Below the pieces are notes generated by a model. It saw nothing but the letters and a program-made list of their open reading frames with translations. It had not been told where the DNA came from and did no database searches. Shown piece after piece: positions 33,006 to 43,545 of a DNA stretch of 64,000 bases (position 1 is the stretch's first letter; each line of letters opens with the position of its first letter). The position numbers and the translations under genes were made by a program. This DNA comes from Rudaea sp. (GTDB lineage Bacteria; Pseudomonadota; Gammaproteobacteria; Xanthomonadales; Rhodanobacteraceae). The stretch spans positions 1 through 64,000 of the forward strand of contig JARLJU010000204.1 in assembly GCA_031291055.1 (NCBI GenBank), given 5' to 3'.

Positions 33006-36000
33006 GTGATCGCGGGCTGGGTGTTGCTGTTGGTATCGCTGGTGTACGTGGCCGCGCTGTTTGCTCTGGCCTACTACGGCGATCGGCGCCCGCTGTACCC
33101 CAACCATGCCTGGCTGCGGCCCGTGGTGTACAGCCTGGCACTGGCCGTGTACTGCTCGTCATGGACGTTCTACGGCGCTGTCGGCAGTGCGGCGGGTGCC
33201 AGCCTGTCCTATCTGCCGATCTATCTCGGGCCGATCCTGCTGTTCGTATTGGGCAGCGGCCTGTTCCGCCGCCTCACCCTCGTGGCCAAGCAGCGCAACA
33301 TCACCTCGATCGCGGATTTCATCGCTTCGCGCTTCGGCAAATCGCACCGCCTCGCCGCGCTGGTGACGCTGATTGCGGTCACTGCGGCGATTCCGTATCT
33401 GGCGCTGCAATTCAAGGCGGTGGCGATGAGCATCGACACCCTGAGCGGCCACGATGGCGCGAACATGCCCTTGCTGCACGACAGTGCGTTCTACATCGCC
33501 CTGCTGCTGGCGATGTTCGCGATCCTGTTCGGTACGCGCCAGATCGATGCCACCGAACATCACCACGGCATGATGCTGGCTGTGGCCACCGAATCCCTGG
33601 TCAAATTGATTGCTTTTGTCGCGATCGGCATCTATGCGCTGTCGCTTGGCGGCATTGCCGCTGCGGTCGAGCCGCCGCTGCACGAACTGGCAACGCAGGG
33701 ATTGCCGGCCGGCTTCGTGACCCAGACCCTGCTGGCGTACGTTGCGATGTTCTGTCTGCCGCGCCAGTTCCAGGTCGGCGTCGTCGAGTGCGAAAACCCC
33801 GCGGATGTGCGCCATGCGCGACACCTGTTTCCGGTCTACCTGCTGCTGATCAGCTTCATGGTATTGCCGATAGTTGCCGCGGGCATGTCGCAGGCACGCG
33901 CCAGCGGCGTCAATCCTGACATCTATCTGCTCTGGTTGCCGCTGGCCAACGGGCACACCTTGCTGGCGACATTCGCCTACCTGGGCGGTTTCTCCGCCGC
34001 CACCGGAATGGTCATTGTGGAATCTGTTGCATTGTCCACAATGATCAGCAACGACCTGGTGATGCCGGCGCTTCTGCGCGTGCGTCGGTTGGGGCTCGAG
34101 CGTCGCGGTGACCTGTCGTCGCTGGTGCTCAAGGTGCGGCGCATCGCGATCGTGGTGCTGGCAGGTCTGGCGTACGGCTACTATCGCGCCATCACCCGCA
34201 ACGTCAATCTGGCTTCCATCGGCCTGCTCGCCTTCGTTGCCCTGGCCCAGTTCGCGCCGGCGATCGTAAGCGCGCTGTACTGGCGCGGCGCCAGTCGTGT
34301 CGGCGTCAGCGCCGGACTGGTCGCCGGGTTCGCGATCTGGACATATACCCTGCTGTTGCCGAGCCTGGCCGACGCTGGGTGGTTGCCACAGGGCTGGGTG
34401 CACGACGGCGTGTTCGGCGTCAGCTGGCTGCAGCCGCGCGCCCTGTTCCATTTGCACGGCTGGGATGCGATCACTCATGGCGCGTTCTGGTCGCTGCTGA
34501 CCAATATTGCGTGCCTGGTATTCCTCTCGCTGCGCTTCCGCCCGAGCGTTGAGGAGCGTCTGCGCGCCGCGACTTTCCTCGATCCCTACGCCGAACGCGC
34601 AGTCGCAGTGGGCGACTGGCGCGGACGCGTCCCGGTCGCCGACCTGCGTGTGCTCGCCGGGCGCATTCTCGGCGAACGTCATGCCGCACGTGCGTTCGAG
34701 GAATATGCGCAGTCGGTACCGGTCGCAACCGCATCATCCAGTGCGGTTGCCGATCGTGCCCTGCTGCAGTTCACCGAACGCCTGCTGGCCGGTGCGATCG
34801 GCGCGGCTTCCGCGCGGCGCATGCTGACCAGTGCACTGCGCGGCACCGGCCTGGATCTTTCCGAAGCGGCGATCCTGCTCGATGAAACTTCGCAGGAACT
34901 GCGCTTCAGCCGCGAACTGATCGCGGTGACGTTCGACAACATGAGTCAGGGTATCAGCGTAGTCGATGCGCAGTTGCGCATCGTGGCCTGGAATCGCCGC
35001 TACCTCGACCTGTTTCCGTACCAGGAAGGCTTCGTCTACGTGGGCCGACCGGTCATCGACCTGCTGCGATACAACGCGCAGCTGGGGTTGCTCGGCGATG
35101 GCGACTGCGAACGACTGGTACAGCGCAGGCTGGAACATCTGAGTCGTGGCACCCAGCATGTCTATGTGCGCGAACGCCCCGACGGGCGCGTGATCGAGAC
35201 GCGCGGCGAACCGCTGCCGGGCGGTGGCTACCTGACCACGTTCAGCGACATCACCGATTACAAGCGCGCCGAGCTGGCACTGCGCGAAGCCAACGAAACG
35301 CTGGAGCTTGGCGTTGCCCGGCGCACGCAGGAATTGCGCGAGGCGCTGACTGCGCAAGAACAGGCCAAACGACAGGCCGAGGCGGCGAACGCGAGCAAGA
35401 CCCGCTTTCTCGCCGCCGCCTCGCACGACCTGCTGCAGCCGCTCAATGCGGCGCGCCTGTTTACCTCCGCGCTGCGCCATCAGCCGCAGCTGGATGAAGA
35501 ATCGGCGCAATTGGCCGAACGCATCGACACCGCATTCAAGTCCGCCGAGGAACTGCTCGATACCCTGCTCGAGGCGTCGCGCCTGGACGCCGGTCGCCAA
35601 CGTGTCGAAATAGCGACGATCGCCCTGAGCGAAGTATTCGAGCCGATGCGCCTGCAGTTTTCCGTGCTCGCCAATGCGCGCGGCTTGGGCTTGCGCGTGC
35701 TGCCGACGCGATTGTGCGTGCGCAGCGATCCGCAGTTGTTGCGGCGCATCGTGCAGAACTTCCTTTCCAATGCGCTGCGTTACACGCGCAGTGGCCGTAT
35801 CGTGCTTGGCGCGCGCCGCCGCGGCGACTGCGTGAGCATTGAAGTCTGGGACACCGGCCCCGGCATCGCGCCGCGCTACCAGAGCGCCATTTTCGACGAG
35901 TTCCAGCGCCTGGATCAGCCCTCGCCCTGGGGCGAGAAAGGACTGGGCCTGGGACTGGCGATCTGCGAGCGCATCGCGCGCATGCTCGGGCATCGACTCG

Positions 36001-36509
36001 CGCTGCGTTCGCGACCTGGGCGCGGCAGTGTGTTCTCGGTGGAAGTCGCGCGCGCTGCCGCGGGATCAATCGTCGTGGCGCCCGTGCGCCGGCGCCCGCT
36101 GACGCCGGGCATTGTCGGTGGCCTGCACGCGCTGTGCCTGGATAACGACAGCACAATCCTCGATGGAATGGCTGCGCTGCTGACGCGCTGGCAGATGACC
36201 TGCGACATTTGCGTCAATGTGGAAGAGGCAAGAAATGCAATTGCGCAGCGCCGGCCGAATATCATCCTGGCTGACTATCATCTGGATGAAGTGTCCAATG
36301 GGCTCGACGCGCTCGACCTGCTGTGCGGCGCATGCGTACCGCCCGCGCCGGGTGCCCTGATCACGGCCGACGCCAGTTCCGAGCTGAAGTCGCATGCGCG
36401 CGAGCGCGGCTATGCGCTATTGCGCAAGCCAGTCAAACCCGCCGCATTGCGCGCCCTGATCGCCCAGCTCGGCGGTGCCGGCGCAAACATGGCGCAGCCG
36501 GCCGCATAG
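33006..36509 (+). CDS. Hybrid histidine kinase with N-terminal sodium:solute symporter-like domain (CrbS/MxtR-like)
   Basis: ~12 TM SSS-like N-terminus (YCSSWTFYGAVGSAAGASLSYLPIYLGP), PAS-like region, AASHDLLQPLNAARLF H-box, GLGLGLAICERIARMLGHRL, C-terminal REC domain; GTG start. Confidence 0.88.
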   Translation: MIAGWVLLLVSLVYVAALFALAYYGDRRPLYPNHAWLRPVVYSLALAVYCSSWTFYGAVGSAAGASLSYLPIYLGPILLFVLGSGLFRRLTLVAKQRNITSIADFIASRFGKSHRLAALVTLIAVTAAIPYLALQFKAVAMSIDTLSGHDGANMPLLHDSAFYIALLLAMFAILFGTRQIDATEHHHGMMLAVATESLVKLIAFVAIGIYALSLGGIAAAVEPPLHELATQGLPAGFVTQTLLAYVAMFCLPRQFQVGVVECENPADVRHARHLFPVYLLLISFMVLPIVAAGMSQARASGVNPDIYLLWLPLANGHTLLATFAYLGGFSAATGMVIVESVALSTMISNDLVMPALLRVRRLGLERRGDLSSLVLKVRRIAIVVLAGLAYGYYRAITRNVNLASIGLLAFVALAQFAPAIVSALYWRGASRVGVSAGLVAGFAIWTYTLLLPSLADAGWLPQGWVHDGVFGVSWLQPRALFHLHGWDAITHGAFWSLLTNIACLVFLSLRFRPSVEERLRAATFLDPYAERAVAVGDWRGRVPVADLRVLAGRILGERHAARAFEEYAQSVPVATASSSAVADRALLQFTERLLAGAIGAASARRMLTSALRGTGLDLSEAAILLDETSQELRFSRELIAVTFDNMSQGISVVDAQLRIVAWNRRYLDLFPYQEGFVYVGRPVIDLLRYNAQLGLLGDGDCERLVQRRLEHLSRGTQHVYVRERPDGRVIETRGEPLPGGGYLTTFSDITDYKRAELALREANETLELGVARRTQELREALTAQEQAKRQAEAANASKTRFLAAASHDLLQPLNAARLFTSALRHQPQLDEESAQLAERIDTAFKSAEELLDTLLEASRLDAGRQRVEIATIALSEVFEPMRLQFSVLANARGLGLRVLPTRLCVRSDPQLLRRIVQNFLSNALRYTRSGRIVLGARRRGDCVSIEVWDTGPGIAPRYQSAIFDEFQRLDQPSPWGEKGLGLGLAICERIARMLGHRLALRSRPGRGSVFSVEVARAAAGSIVVAPVRRRPLTPGIVGGLHALCLDNDSTILDGMAALLTRWQMTCDICVNVEEARNAIAQRRPNIILADYHLDEVSNGLDALDLLCGACVPPAPGALITADASSELKSHARERGYALLRKPVKPAALRALIAQLGGAGANMAQPAA

Positions 36510-36523
36510 GGGCGGGGCAAGCA

Positions 36524-37189
36524 TCATTTCATGGATTCGATCGAATCCAGCGCCGGTTCGAAAGCCAGGTGGCTGGCGAGCAGCGCCACCTGGGTACGGT
36601 TGCCGACATGCAATTTGCGCATGATCGCAGTCATATGCGCCTTGATTGTGGCTTCCGACACGTTCAACTCGTATGCAATCTGCTTGTTCAACAAGCCTTC
36701 GGCGATCATGCCCAGTACACGGAATTGTTGCGGCGTGAGTTCGGCGACGCCGGCCGCCGCGCTCGCCTCCGCCGATTCCAGCGGCCGGATGGTCGGGGCC
36801 ACATGCAGCGGCAACCAGACATCGCCGTCGAGCACGCGGCGCACTGCGGTCACGATGGTATCCACCGAAGCCGATTTCGGGATATAGCCGGAGGCGCCAT
36901 GCCCCATCGCGCGCTGGATCACGCGTGCGTCTTCCTGCGCGGATACGACCACGACGGGCAATCCCGGTTGCTGCCCGCGCACGTGGGCCAGCGCGGAGAA
37001 GCCATGCGCGCCTGGCATGTGCAGATCCAGCAGCAGCAGCTCGGCGTCGGGATGGGTTTCGACCAGGGTCTGCAGCCCTGACACACTGTCCGCGTCGAAC
37101 AGGACGGAATCCGGCACAGCCTGTGTCACCGCGCGCATCAAGGCGTCGCGGAACAAGGGGTGATCGTCGGCAATCAGGATTTCGCGCAT
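36524..37189 (-). CDS. LuxR-family response regulator (CrbR/ErdR-like)
   Basis: MREILIADDHPLFRDALMRAV REC domain; LTPQQFRVLGMIAEGLLNKQIAYELNVSEATIKAHMTAIMRKL HTH. Confidence 0.9.
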   Translation of the reverse strand: MREILIADDHPLFRDALMRAVTQAVPDSVLFDADSVSGLQTLVETHPDAELLLLDLHMPGAHGFSALAHVRGQQPGLPVVVVSAQEDARVIQRAMGHGASGYIPKSASVDTIVTAVRRVLDGDVWLPLHVAPTIRPLESAEASAAAGVAELTPQQFRVLGMIAEGLLNKQIAYELNVSEATIKAHMTAIMRKLHVGNRTQVALLASHLAFEPALDSIESMK

Positions 37190-37268
37190 GGTTGGGTGAG
37201 CAAGGCCAGGGCTGATGAGCAACCGCGCTGGCGCGGCGCCTTGACCCGTAGCGTTCAAATCTCGTTTC

Positions 37269-39209
37269 TCACCTCACCAGCCGTTCGTTGACCAGGTTCT
37301 GGACCACGGTGGGGTCGGCAAGCGTGGAAATATCACCAAGTTGATCGGGCTGGTTCTCGGCGATCTTGCGCAGGATCCGGCGCATGATCTTGCCAGAGCG
37401 AGTCTTCGGCAGGCCCGGCGCCCACTGCAACTGGTCGGGCGTCGCGATGGGGCCGATTTCCTTGCGCACGTGGGCGATCAATTCCTTGCGCAGCGCGTCG
37501 TCGGACGCAACGCCGCTTTTCAGCGTCACATAGGCGTAAATACCCTGGCCCTTGATATCGTGCGGGTAGCCCACGACCGCAGCCTCGGCAACCTTCGCAT
37601 GCGCGACCAGCGCGCTCTCGACTTCCGCCGTGCCAAGGCGATGACCGGAGACGTTGATGACATCGTCGACGCGGCCGGTGATCCAGTAGTAACCGTCGGC
37701 GTCGCGGCGCGCGCCGTCACCAGTGAAATAAGTGCCTGGATAGGTCTTGAAGTAGGTATCGACGAAACGCTGGTGGTCGCCGTAGACCGTGCGCATCTGG
37801 CCCGGCCAGGAATCCAGCAGTACGAGGTTGCCCTCGCACTCGCCGTCGAGGACCTTGCCGTCCGCATTCACGATCGCCGGCCGGATGCCGAAGAACGGTT
37901 TGGTCGCCGAGCCCGGTTTTTGCGCGATCGCCCCGGGCAGCGGCGTGATCAGGATGCCGCCGGTCTCGGTTTGCCACCAGGTGTCGACGATCGGACAGCG
38001 GCCATCGCCGACGACGCGCCAGTACCATTCCCAGGCCTCGGGATTGATCGGCTCGCCGACGCTGCCGAGCAGGCGCAAACTCGACCTTCTCCACTTTTTC
38101 ACCGGTTCCTCGCCATCGCGCATCAGTGCGCGGATCGCGGTCGGCGCGGTGTAGAACAGCGTCACCTTGTGCTTGTCGACGACCTGCCAGAAGCGTCCGG
38201 AATCCGGATAGTTCGGCACTCCTTCGAACATCAGCGACGTCGCGCCGTTGGCGAGCGGGCCATAGACGATGTAACTGTGCCCGGTGACCCAGCCGACGTC
38301 GGCGGTGCACCAGTAGATGTCCTCTTCGCGCAGGTCGAATACGCATTCGTGCGTGTAGCTAGCGAATACTCCATAACCGCCGGTGCTATGCAGGACACCC
38401 TTGGGCTGGCCGGTCGAGCCCGAGGTATACAAAATGAACAGAGGATGTTCGGCATTCACCGGCGTCGGCTCGCAATCGGTGCTCTGCGCCGCCATCAGGT
38501 CGCCCCACCAGCGATCGCGTGGCGCCTGCATGGCGACCGGGGTGCCGGTGCGCTTGACCACGAGCACGGTCTCCACGCTCGTGGTGCCCGGACGCTTCAA
38601 GGCTTCGTCCACGTTGACCTTCAGCGGCACTTTCTTGCCGCCACGCAAGCCTTCGTCGGCAGTGATCACGAGCTTGGAGGTGGAATCGGCGATGCGCCCG
38701 GCCAGCGAATCCGGCGAGAAACCGCCAAACACGACGGTGTGCACGGCGCCGATGCGCGCACAGGCCAGCATCGCCACTGCCGCTTCCGGAATCATCGGCA
38801 GGTAGATCGCGACCCGGTCGCCCTTGTTCACGCCGAGATGCTTGAGCAAATTTGCACATTTACACACTTGCGCGTGCAACTCGCGGTAGCTGATCGCCTT
38901 CGATTCGGCCGGATCGTCGCCTTCCCACAGGATCGCGGTCTTGTCACCGCGTGCGGCCAGATGCCGGTCGAGGCAGTTGGCCGACAGATTCAGTTCGCCG
39001 TCAGCGTACCAGCGAACATGCAGATTGTCGGCAGCGAACGACACGTCCTTGACCTGCGTGTACCCACGGGTCCAGTCCAGGCGTTTGCCGATGCGCCCCC
39101 AGAAACCTTCAGGGTCGCGTACCGACTCGGCATACAGGGCGGCATAGTCGGGAGCGCGCAGGCGGGCCGCAGCGGCGAATGCATCGGGGACGGGGTGAAG
39201 GTGGGACAT
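37269..39209 (-). CDS. acs: Acetyl-CoA synthetase
   Basis: [55 protein letters not shown]. Confidence 0.97.
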   Translation of the reverse strand: MSHLHPVPDAFAAAARLRAPDYAALYAESVRDPEGFWGRIGKRLDWTRGYTQVKDVSFAADNLHVRWYADGELNLSANCLDRHLAARGDKTAILWEGDDPAESKAISYRELHAQVCKCANLLKHLGVNKGDRVAIYLPMIPEAAVAMLACARIGAVHTVVFGGFSPDSLAGRIADSTSKLVITADEGLRGGKKVPLKVNVDEALKRPGTTSVETVLVVKRTGTPVAMQAPRDRWWGDLMAAQSTDCEPTPVNAEHPLFILYTSGSTGQPKGVLHSTGGYGVFASYTHECVFDLREEDIYWCTADVGWVTGHSYIVYGPLANGATSLMFEGVPNYPDSGRFWQVVDKHKVTLFYTAPTAIRALMRDGEEPVKKWRRSSLRLLGSVGEPINPEAWEWYWRVVGDGRCPIVDTWWQTETGGILITPLPGAIAQKPGSATKPFFGIRPAIVNADGKVLDGECEGNLVLLDSWPGQMRTVYGDHQRFVDTYFKTYPGTYFTGDGARRDADGYYWITGRVDDVINVSGHRLGTAEVESALVAHAKVAEAAVVGYPHDIKGQGIYAYVTLKSGVASDDALRKELIAHVRKEIGPIATPDQLQWAPGLPKTRSGKIMRRILRKIAENQPDQLGDISTLADPTVVQNLVNERLVR

Positions 39210-39511
39210 GTTCGATTCTCCGGATCTTGAAGATCGCGCCCGAGTGGATGAAGCCACAGTAGCCGGCGCCGTTGTCTGACCAATACGACTTTCGTCGCAT
39301 TCGCGCAAGTCGTTCGACCAAAGGCGTATGGTTCGGGCGAAAAGGGAGGGGCAGTCTGTCGTGTACTCGTCACAAAGTGAAGGTACACCTTCAGCCACGT
39401 CAGTCCGTTGCGTGCAGCAGCGATGCTGAAATGTGCCGGAGCAATCCGGAAAACCAAGAAGGGTGACCTGCACGGGGTTTTTATCGGCACAACAATTCCG
39501 GGGAGTGATTC

Positions 39512-41170
39512 ATGGCAACTACGATGTCAGCCAACGACCGCAGCGGACTTACCGGCGGCCATGTCCGCATCATCGCCGCGTCGAGCATCGGCACGATGTT
39601 CGAGTGGTACGACTTTTACCTGTATGGCTCGCTCGCCGCGATCATTGCCAAGCAGTTTTTCTCCGCGCTCAATCCGACCAGTGGCTACATCGTCGCCCTG
39701 CTGGCGTTCGCCGCCGGCTTCTTCGTGCGTCCGTTCGGCGCGTTGATCTTTGGCCGCCTCGGCGACCTGATCGGGCGCAAGTATACCTTTCTCATCACCA
39801 TCGTCATCATGGGTTCGTCGACCTTCCTGGTCGGTCTGATCCCCAGCTATGCGACGATTGGCATTGCCGCGCCGATCATCCTCATCGCGCTGCGCCTGCT
39901 GCAGGGTCTGGCGCTCGGTGGCGAGTATGGCGGCGCCGCCACCTACGTTGCCGAACACGCGCCGCCGGGCAAGCGTGGCTACTACACCAGTTTCATCCAG
40001 ATCACGGCGACATTCGGCCTGTTTCTTTCCCTGATCGTCATCCTGCTGTGCCGCAACTTCACCGGCGCGGACTTCGACACCTGGGGCTGGCGTATCCCGT
40101 TCTGGGTATCGTTCTTCCTCCTGCTCATCTCGGTCTACATCCGCCTGCAATTGCAGGAATCGCCGCTGTTCCAGAAGATGAAGGCCGAAGGCAGGGGCTC
40201 GAGTGCGCCGCTTACCGAATCATTCCTGCGCTGGGACAACCTGAAGATCGTGCTGCTCGCCCTGTTCGGCGCCACCGCCGGCGAAGCCGTCGTCTGGTAC
40301 GGTGGCCAGTTCTACGCGCTGTTCTTCCTCGGCCAGACGCTGAAGGTGGATCCGATCACCACCAATCTGCTCATTGCCGGAGCGCTGCTGATCGCCACGC
40401 CGTTCTTCGTCATCTTCGGTGCGCTGTCCGATCGCATCGGTCGCAAGCCGATCATCATGCTCGGCTGTCTGCTCGCGGCGCTGACCTATTTCCCGATCTT
40501 CAAGGCGCTCACGCACTACGGCAATCCGGCGATCGAAACCGCCAGCGTGACGAATCCGGTCGTGGTCGTGGCCGACCCCGCCACTTGCAGCTTCCAGTTC
40601 GATCCGATCGGCAAGAAGGTGTTCAAGGACTCCTGCGACATCGTCAAGAGCGTACTGACGAAAAGCGGCGTGCCGTATGTGAACCAGGAAGCCGCGCCGG
40701 GAACAGTGGCCTCGGTCAAGGTGGGCAGCGCCGTGATCGACTCATTCGAGGGCGCCAGCCTGGATGGTGACGCCTTCAAGACCCAGGCAGCGGCATTCGC
40801 CACAAAACTCGGCGACGCGCTGAAATCGGCCGGTTATCCCGCCAAGGCAGATCCGGCGCAGGTGAACTGGCCCATGCTGCTGGTGTTGCTGACCATCCTG
40901 GTGATCTACGTGACCATGGTCTATGGACCGATCGCGGCATGGCTCGTTGAATTGTTCCCGACGCGCATCCGCTACACCTCGATGAGCCTGCCTTATCACA
41001 TCGGCAACGGCTGGTTCGGCGGCTTCCTGCCGACGGTATCGTTTGCACTGGTGGCGTTCAGTGGCGATATCTACTATGGCCTCTGGTACACGGTGATCAT
41101 CGCGGTGATGACCTTGATCATCGGCAGCCTGTTCCTGCGTGAAACCAAGGATGTGGATATTTCCGCCTAG
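39512..41170 (+). CDS. MHS-type MFS metabolite:H+ symporter with an inserted soluble loop
   Basis: SSIGTMFEWYDFYLYGSLA; GRLGDLIGRKYTFL; GEYGGAATYVAEHAPPGKRGYYTSFIQ; ~110 aa hydrophilic insertion. Confidence 0.9.
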   Translation: MATTMSANDRSGLTGGHVRIIAASSIGTMFEWYDFYLYGSLAAIIAKQFFSALNPTSGYIVALLAFAAGFFVRPFGALIFGRLGDLIGRKYTFLITIVIMGSSTFLVGLIPSYATIGIAAPIILIALRLLQGLALGGEYGGAATYVAEHAPPGKRGYYTSFIQITATFGLFLSLIVILLCRNFTGADFDTWGWRIPFWVSFFLLLISVYIRLQLQESPLFQKMKAEGRGSSAPLTESFLRWDNLKIVLLALFGATAGEAVVWYGGQFYALFFLGQTLKVDPITTNLLIAGALLIATPFFVIFGALSDRIGRKPIIMLGCLLAALTYFPIFKALTHYGNPAIETASVTNPVVVVADPATCSFQFDPIGKKVFKDSCDIVKSVLTKSGVPYVNQEAAPGTVASVKVGSAVIDSFEGASLDGDAFKTQAAAFATKLGDALKSAGYPAKADPAQVNWPMLLVLLTILVIYVTMVYGPIAAWLVELFPTRIRYTSMSLPYHIGNGWFGGFLPTVSFALVAFSGDIYYGLWYTVIIAVMTLIIGSLFLRETKDVDISA

Positions 41171-41207
41171 GCACAAAATCGCAGAGGGATTTTTACGCAG
41201 AACATAA

Positions 41208-41237
41208 AAGGGCCGGAGGCGAACGCTTCCAGCCCTT
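41208..41237 (-). terminator. Probable terminator between convergent genes (read on the minus strand)
   Basis: Imperfect hairpin aagggccggaggc-gaac-gcttccagccctt; minus-strand T tract (TTTTATGTT). Confidence 0.5.
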
Positions 41238-41389
41238 CCTGCTTATCGCCGGGAACGCTTCGCAAGCCGCGTGCGCAGAGCCGTGGTCACGCCCGCGGGA
41301 TCAGTCTGACGCCGATTCTGCGACGGTGGCGCTGGCGGAACATGCAGCGCCCGTGTCTGCCGATGCCATGCAGCGCGCAACCGCCTGGA

Positions 41390-41686
41390 CTAGCCACGGT
41401 TTGCAGACGGTGCGTTCGCAGATCCGATGTTTGCCGAGGACACGCTTGCCGTCGCGTTCGCCGCGGGTTTGCGTATGCTGGCACGCAGGACGTTGATGTC
41501 CTTGTCGGTCAGCAGGACCGCGTCCGGCCGCGCGACCGCCGCGACGCGTTCCGCCGCGAAACTGAACATGGAGCCGAACAGGGCGCCCAGTCCCAGCACC
41601 AGGAAGAACCCGAGCAACGCCGCCGACTTCGCCGTAAATACGATGGCGAAGGAAAACAGGGTAACCAGCAAAAGAATCCAGCGCAT
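41390..41686 (-). CDS. Small membrane protein of unknown function
   Basis: MRWILLLVTLFSFAIVFTAKSAALLGFFLVLGLGALFGSMFSFAAERVAAV, two TM helices. Confidence 0.65.
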   Translation of the reverse strand: MRWILLLVTLFSFAIVFTAKSAALLGFFLVLGLGALFGSMFSFAAERVAAVARPDAVLLTDKDINVLRASIRKPAANATASVSSANIGSANAPSANRG

Positions 41687-41943
41687 CGGTGTTCTCCGAT
41701 TCCAGCCGACGTGCATGCTGCCACAGCCGGCTGATCCACGCGAGTCCAGGCCGCCATAACGGCAAAGTCTGCCGATGAATGGCGCTCTGGCGCCAATCCT
41801 GGCCGCATCCTCCGACGCCTGAGCGCTTCAATCAGGCGATACTTTTCGACACCCTGGCAGCGTATCCGCCTTCTGGCACATAGCCGGCCATACCCGGCAA
41901 GCTATTCTGCGGCCGGACTCTCCCCACTCAGGCAGGTGCCGCC

Positions 41944-43467
41944 ATGCTTTCGCGTCTGTTCACGACCTTTCTTGCCGGCAGCCTTGCGCTGGCTGCGCTC
42001 GCGCCGGCCACGGTTCTCGCTGCCGACGAAGTGGCAAAACCCGCGGCCAAGGACGGTGCGGAAGCCGGCAAGGCTGACGACTTCAGCAAGCTGCCCGCGT
42101 TTCCGGCCGATAAGACCGCGCACCAGACGACGCAGATCGGCGGCAAGACACTGAACTACGACGCGACCGTGGGTTCGCTGCCGGTGCTCGACGACAAGGG
42201 CAAGACGATTGCCGAGGTGATGTTCATCGCCTATGTCGTGCCGGGCGCGAATCGGCCGGTGACATTTGCCTTGAACGGCGGCCCCGGCGCTGCTTCGGTG
42301 TACCTGAACCTCGGTGCGATCGGGCCGAAGCGCGTGCAGTTTGGTGCCGAAGGCGACAGTCCGTCCGATCCGGCAACGCCGATCGACAACCCGGGCACCT
42401 GGCTGGACTTCACCGACCTCGTCTTCATCGATCCGGTCGGCACGGGTTTCTCCCGTGCGCGCGTGGCCGAGGACGAGGCGAAGAAGAAATTCTACGCGAC
42501 CGGCCCCGACATCGAATACCTGTCGCGCATCGTCTACGATTGGCTGGTCAAGAACGGCCGCCTTGCGTCGAAGAAATACCTGGTCGGAGAAAGTTACGGC
42601 GGCTTCCGCGGGCCGCGCATCACCCACTACCTGCAGACGCGCCTGGGCGTTGCCATGAACGGCATGGTGCTGGTTTCGCCCTATCTGGAACCGACGTCCG
42701 AAAGCAACGGCGATCTGTCGCCGCTGCCATGGATGATGACCTTGCCGAGCATTTCCGCGGCGAATCTTGAACGCCAGGGCAAGCTGAACGAAGCGGCCAT
42801 GGCCCAGATCATCGAGTATACCCGCGGCGACTACGTCACCGACCTGCTCAAGGGCCGTTCCGACCCGCAGGCGCTGGACCGCATCGTCAAGCGCGTGACC
42901 GAGCTGTCCGGGCTGGATCCCACCTTCGTCCGCCGCTCCGGCGGCCGCCTGGAAACGCAGGCATACCTGCGCGAGGTGTACCGCTCCGAAGGCAAGCTGG
43001 GCAGCCGCTACGATTCCAACGTGACCCAGTGGGACCCGTTTCCGTTCGCGCCGGAACAGCGCACCAACGATCCGCTGCTGGATTCGATCATCGCGCCGAC
43101 GACCACGGCAATGGTCGATTTCATCACGCGCACGGTCGGCTGGAAATACGATGGACGTTACAACGCGCTGAGCTACGAAGTGAACCACCTGTGGAGCGGC
43201 AACGAAGAGACCAACAAGGGCTCGGTGACGCAGTTGCGCCAGTCGGTCGCGATCGACTCCAAGATGCAGGTGCTCATCGCGCACGGCTGGGACGATCTAT
43301 CGTGCCCGTTCATGGCCTCGAAGCTGATCGTCGATCAGATGCCGCTCATGGGCGATCCGAATCGCGTGCAGGTAAAGGAATATCCCGGCGGACACATGTT
43401 CTACAGTCGCGGCAGCAGCCAGGCCGCGCTGCGCAGCGATGTCATGAAGGTGTACGCCGCGCATTGA
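41944..43467 (+). CDS. S10 family serine carboxypeptidase-like peptidase
   Basis: Signal peptide; LNGGPGAASVYLNLG; VGESYGGFRGPRI; C-terminal GGHMFYSR. Confidence 0.9.
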   Translation: MLSRLFTTFLAGSLALAALAPATVLAADEVAKPAAKDGAEAGKADDFSKLPAFPADKTAHQTTQIGGKTLNYDATVGSLPVLDDKGKTIAEVMFIAYVVPGANRPVTFALNGGPGAASVYLNLGAIGPKRVQFGAEGDSPSDPATPIDNPGTWLDFTDLVFIDPVGTGFSRARVAEDEAKKKFYATGPDIEYLSRIVYDWLVKNGRLASKKYLVGESYGGFRGPRITHYLQTRLGVAMNGMVLVSPYLEPTSESNGDLSPLPWMMTLPSISAANLERQGKLNEAAMAQIIEYTRGDYVTDLLKGRSDPQALDRIVKRVTELSGLDPTFVRRSGGRLETQAYLREVYRSEGKLGSRYDSNVTQWDPFPFAPEQRTNDPLLDSIIAPTTTAMVDFITRTVGWKYDGRYNALSYEVNHLWSGNEETNKGSVTQLRQSVAIDSKMQVLIAHGWDDLSCPFMASKLIVDQMPLMGDPNRVQVKEYPGGHMFYSRGSSQAALRSDVMKVYAAH

Positions 43468-43545
43468 TCGAATCGCGGCAGATGCGGGCTGGATGTCGCA
43501 TCTGCCGAGACGCGGGCGCGCATACTGGCGGCAGCAGGCGCTGCC

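Noticed and set aside
33159-34682. 507-aa minus-strand ORF opposite the sensor kinase
   Set aside because: Shadow ORF; no recognisable domains and low-complexity Q/R/H composition.
37341-39230. 629-aa plus-strand ORF opposite acs
   Set aside because: Antisense frame of a well-supported acs gene; Arg/His/Gln-rich composition typical of shadow ORFs in GC-rich DNA.
41902-43284. 460-aa minus-strand ORF opposite the S10 peptidase
   Set aside because: Shadow ORF; no domain signals.
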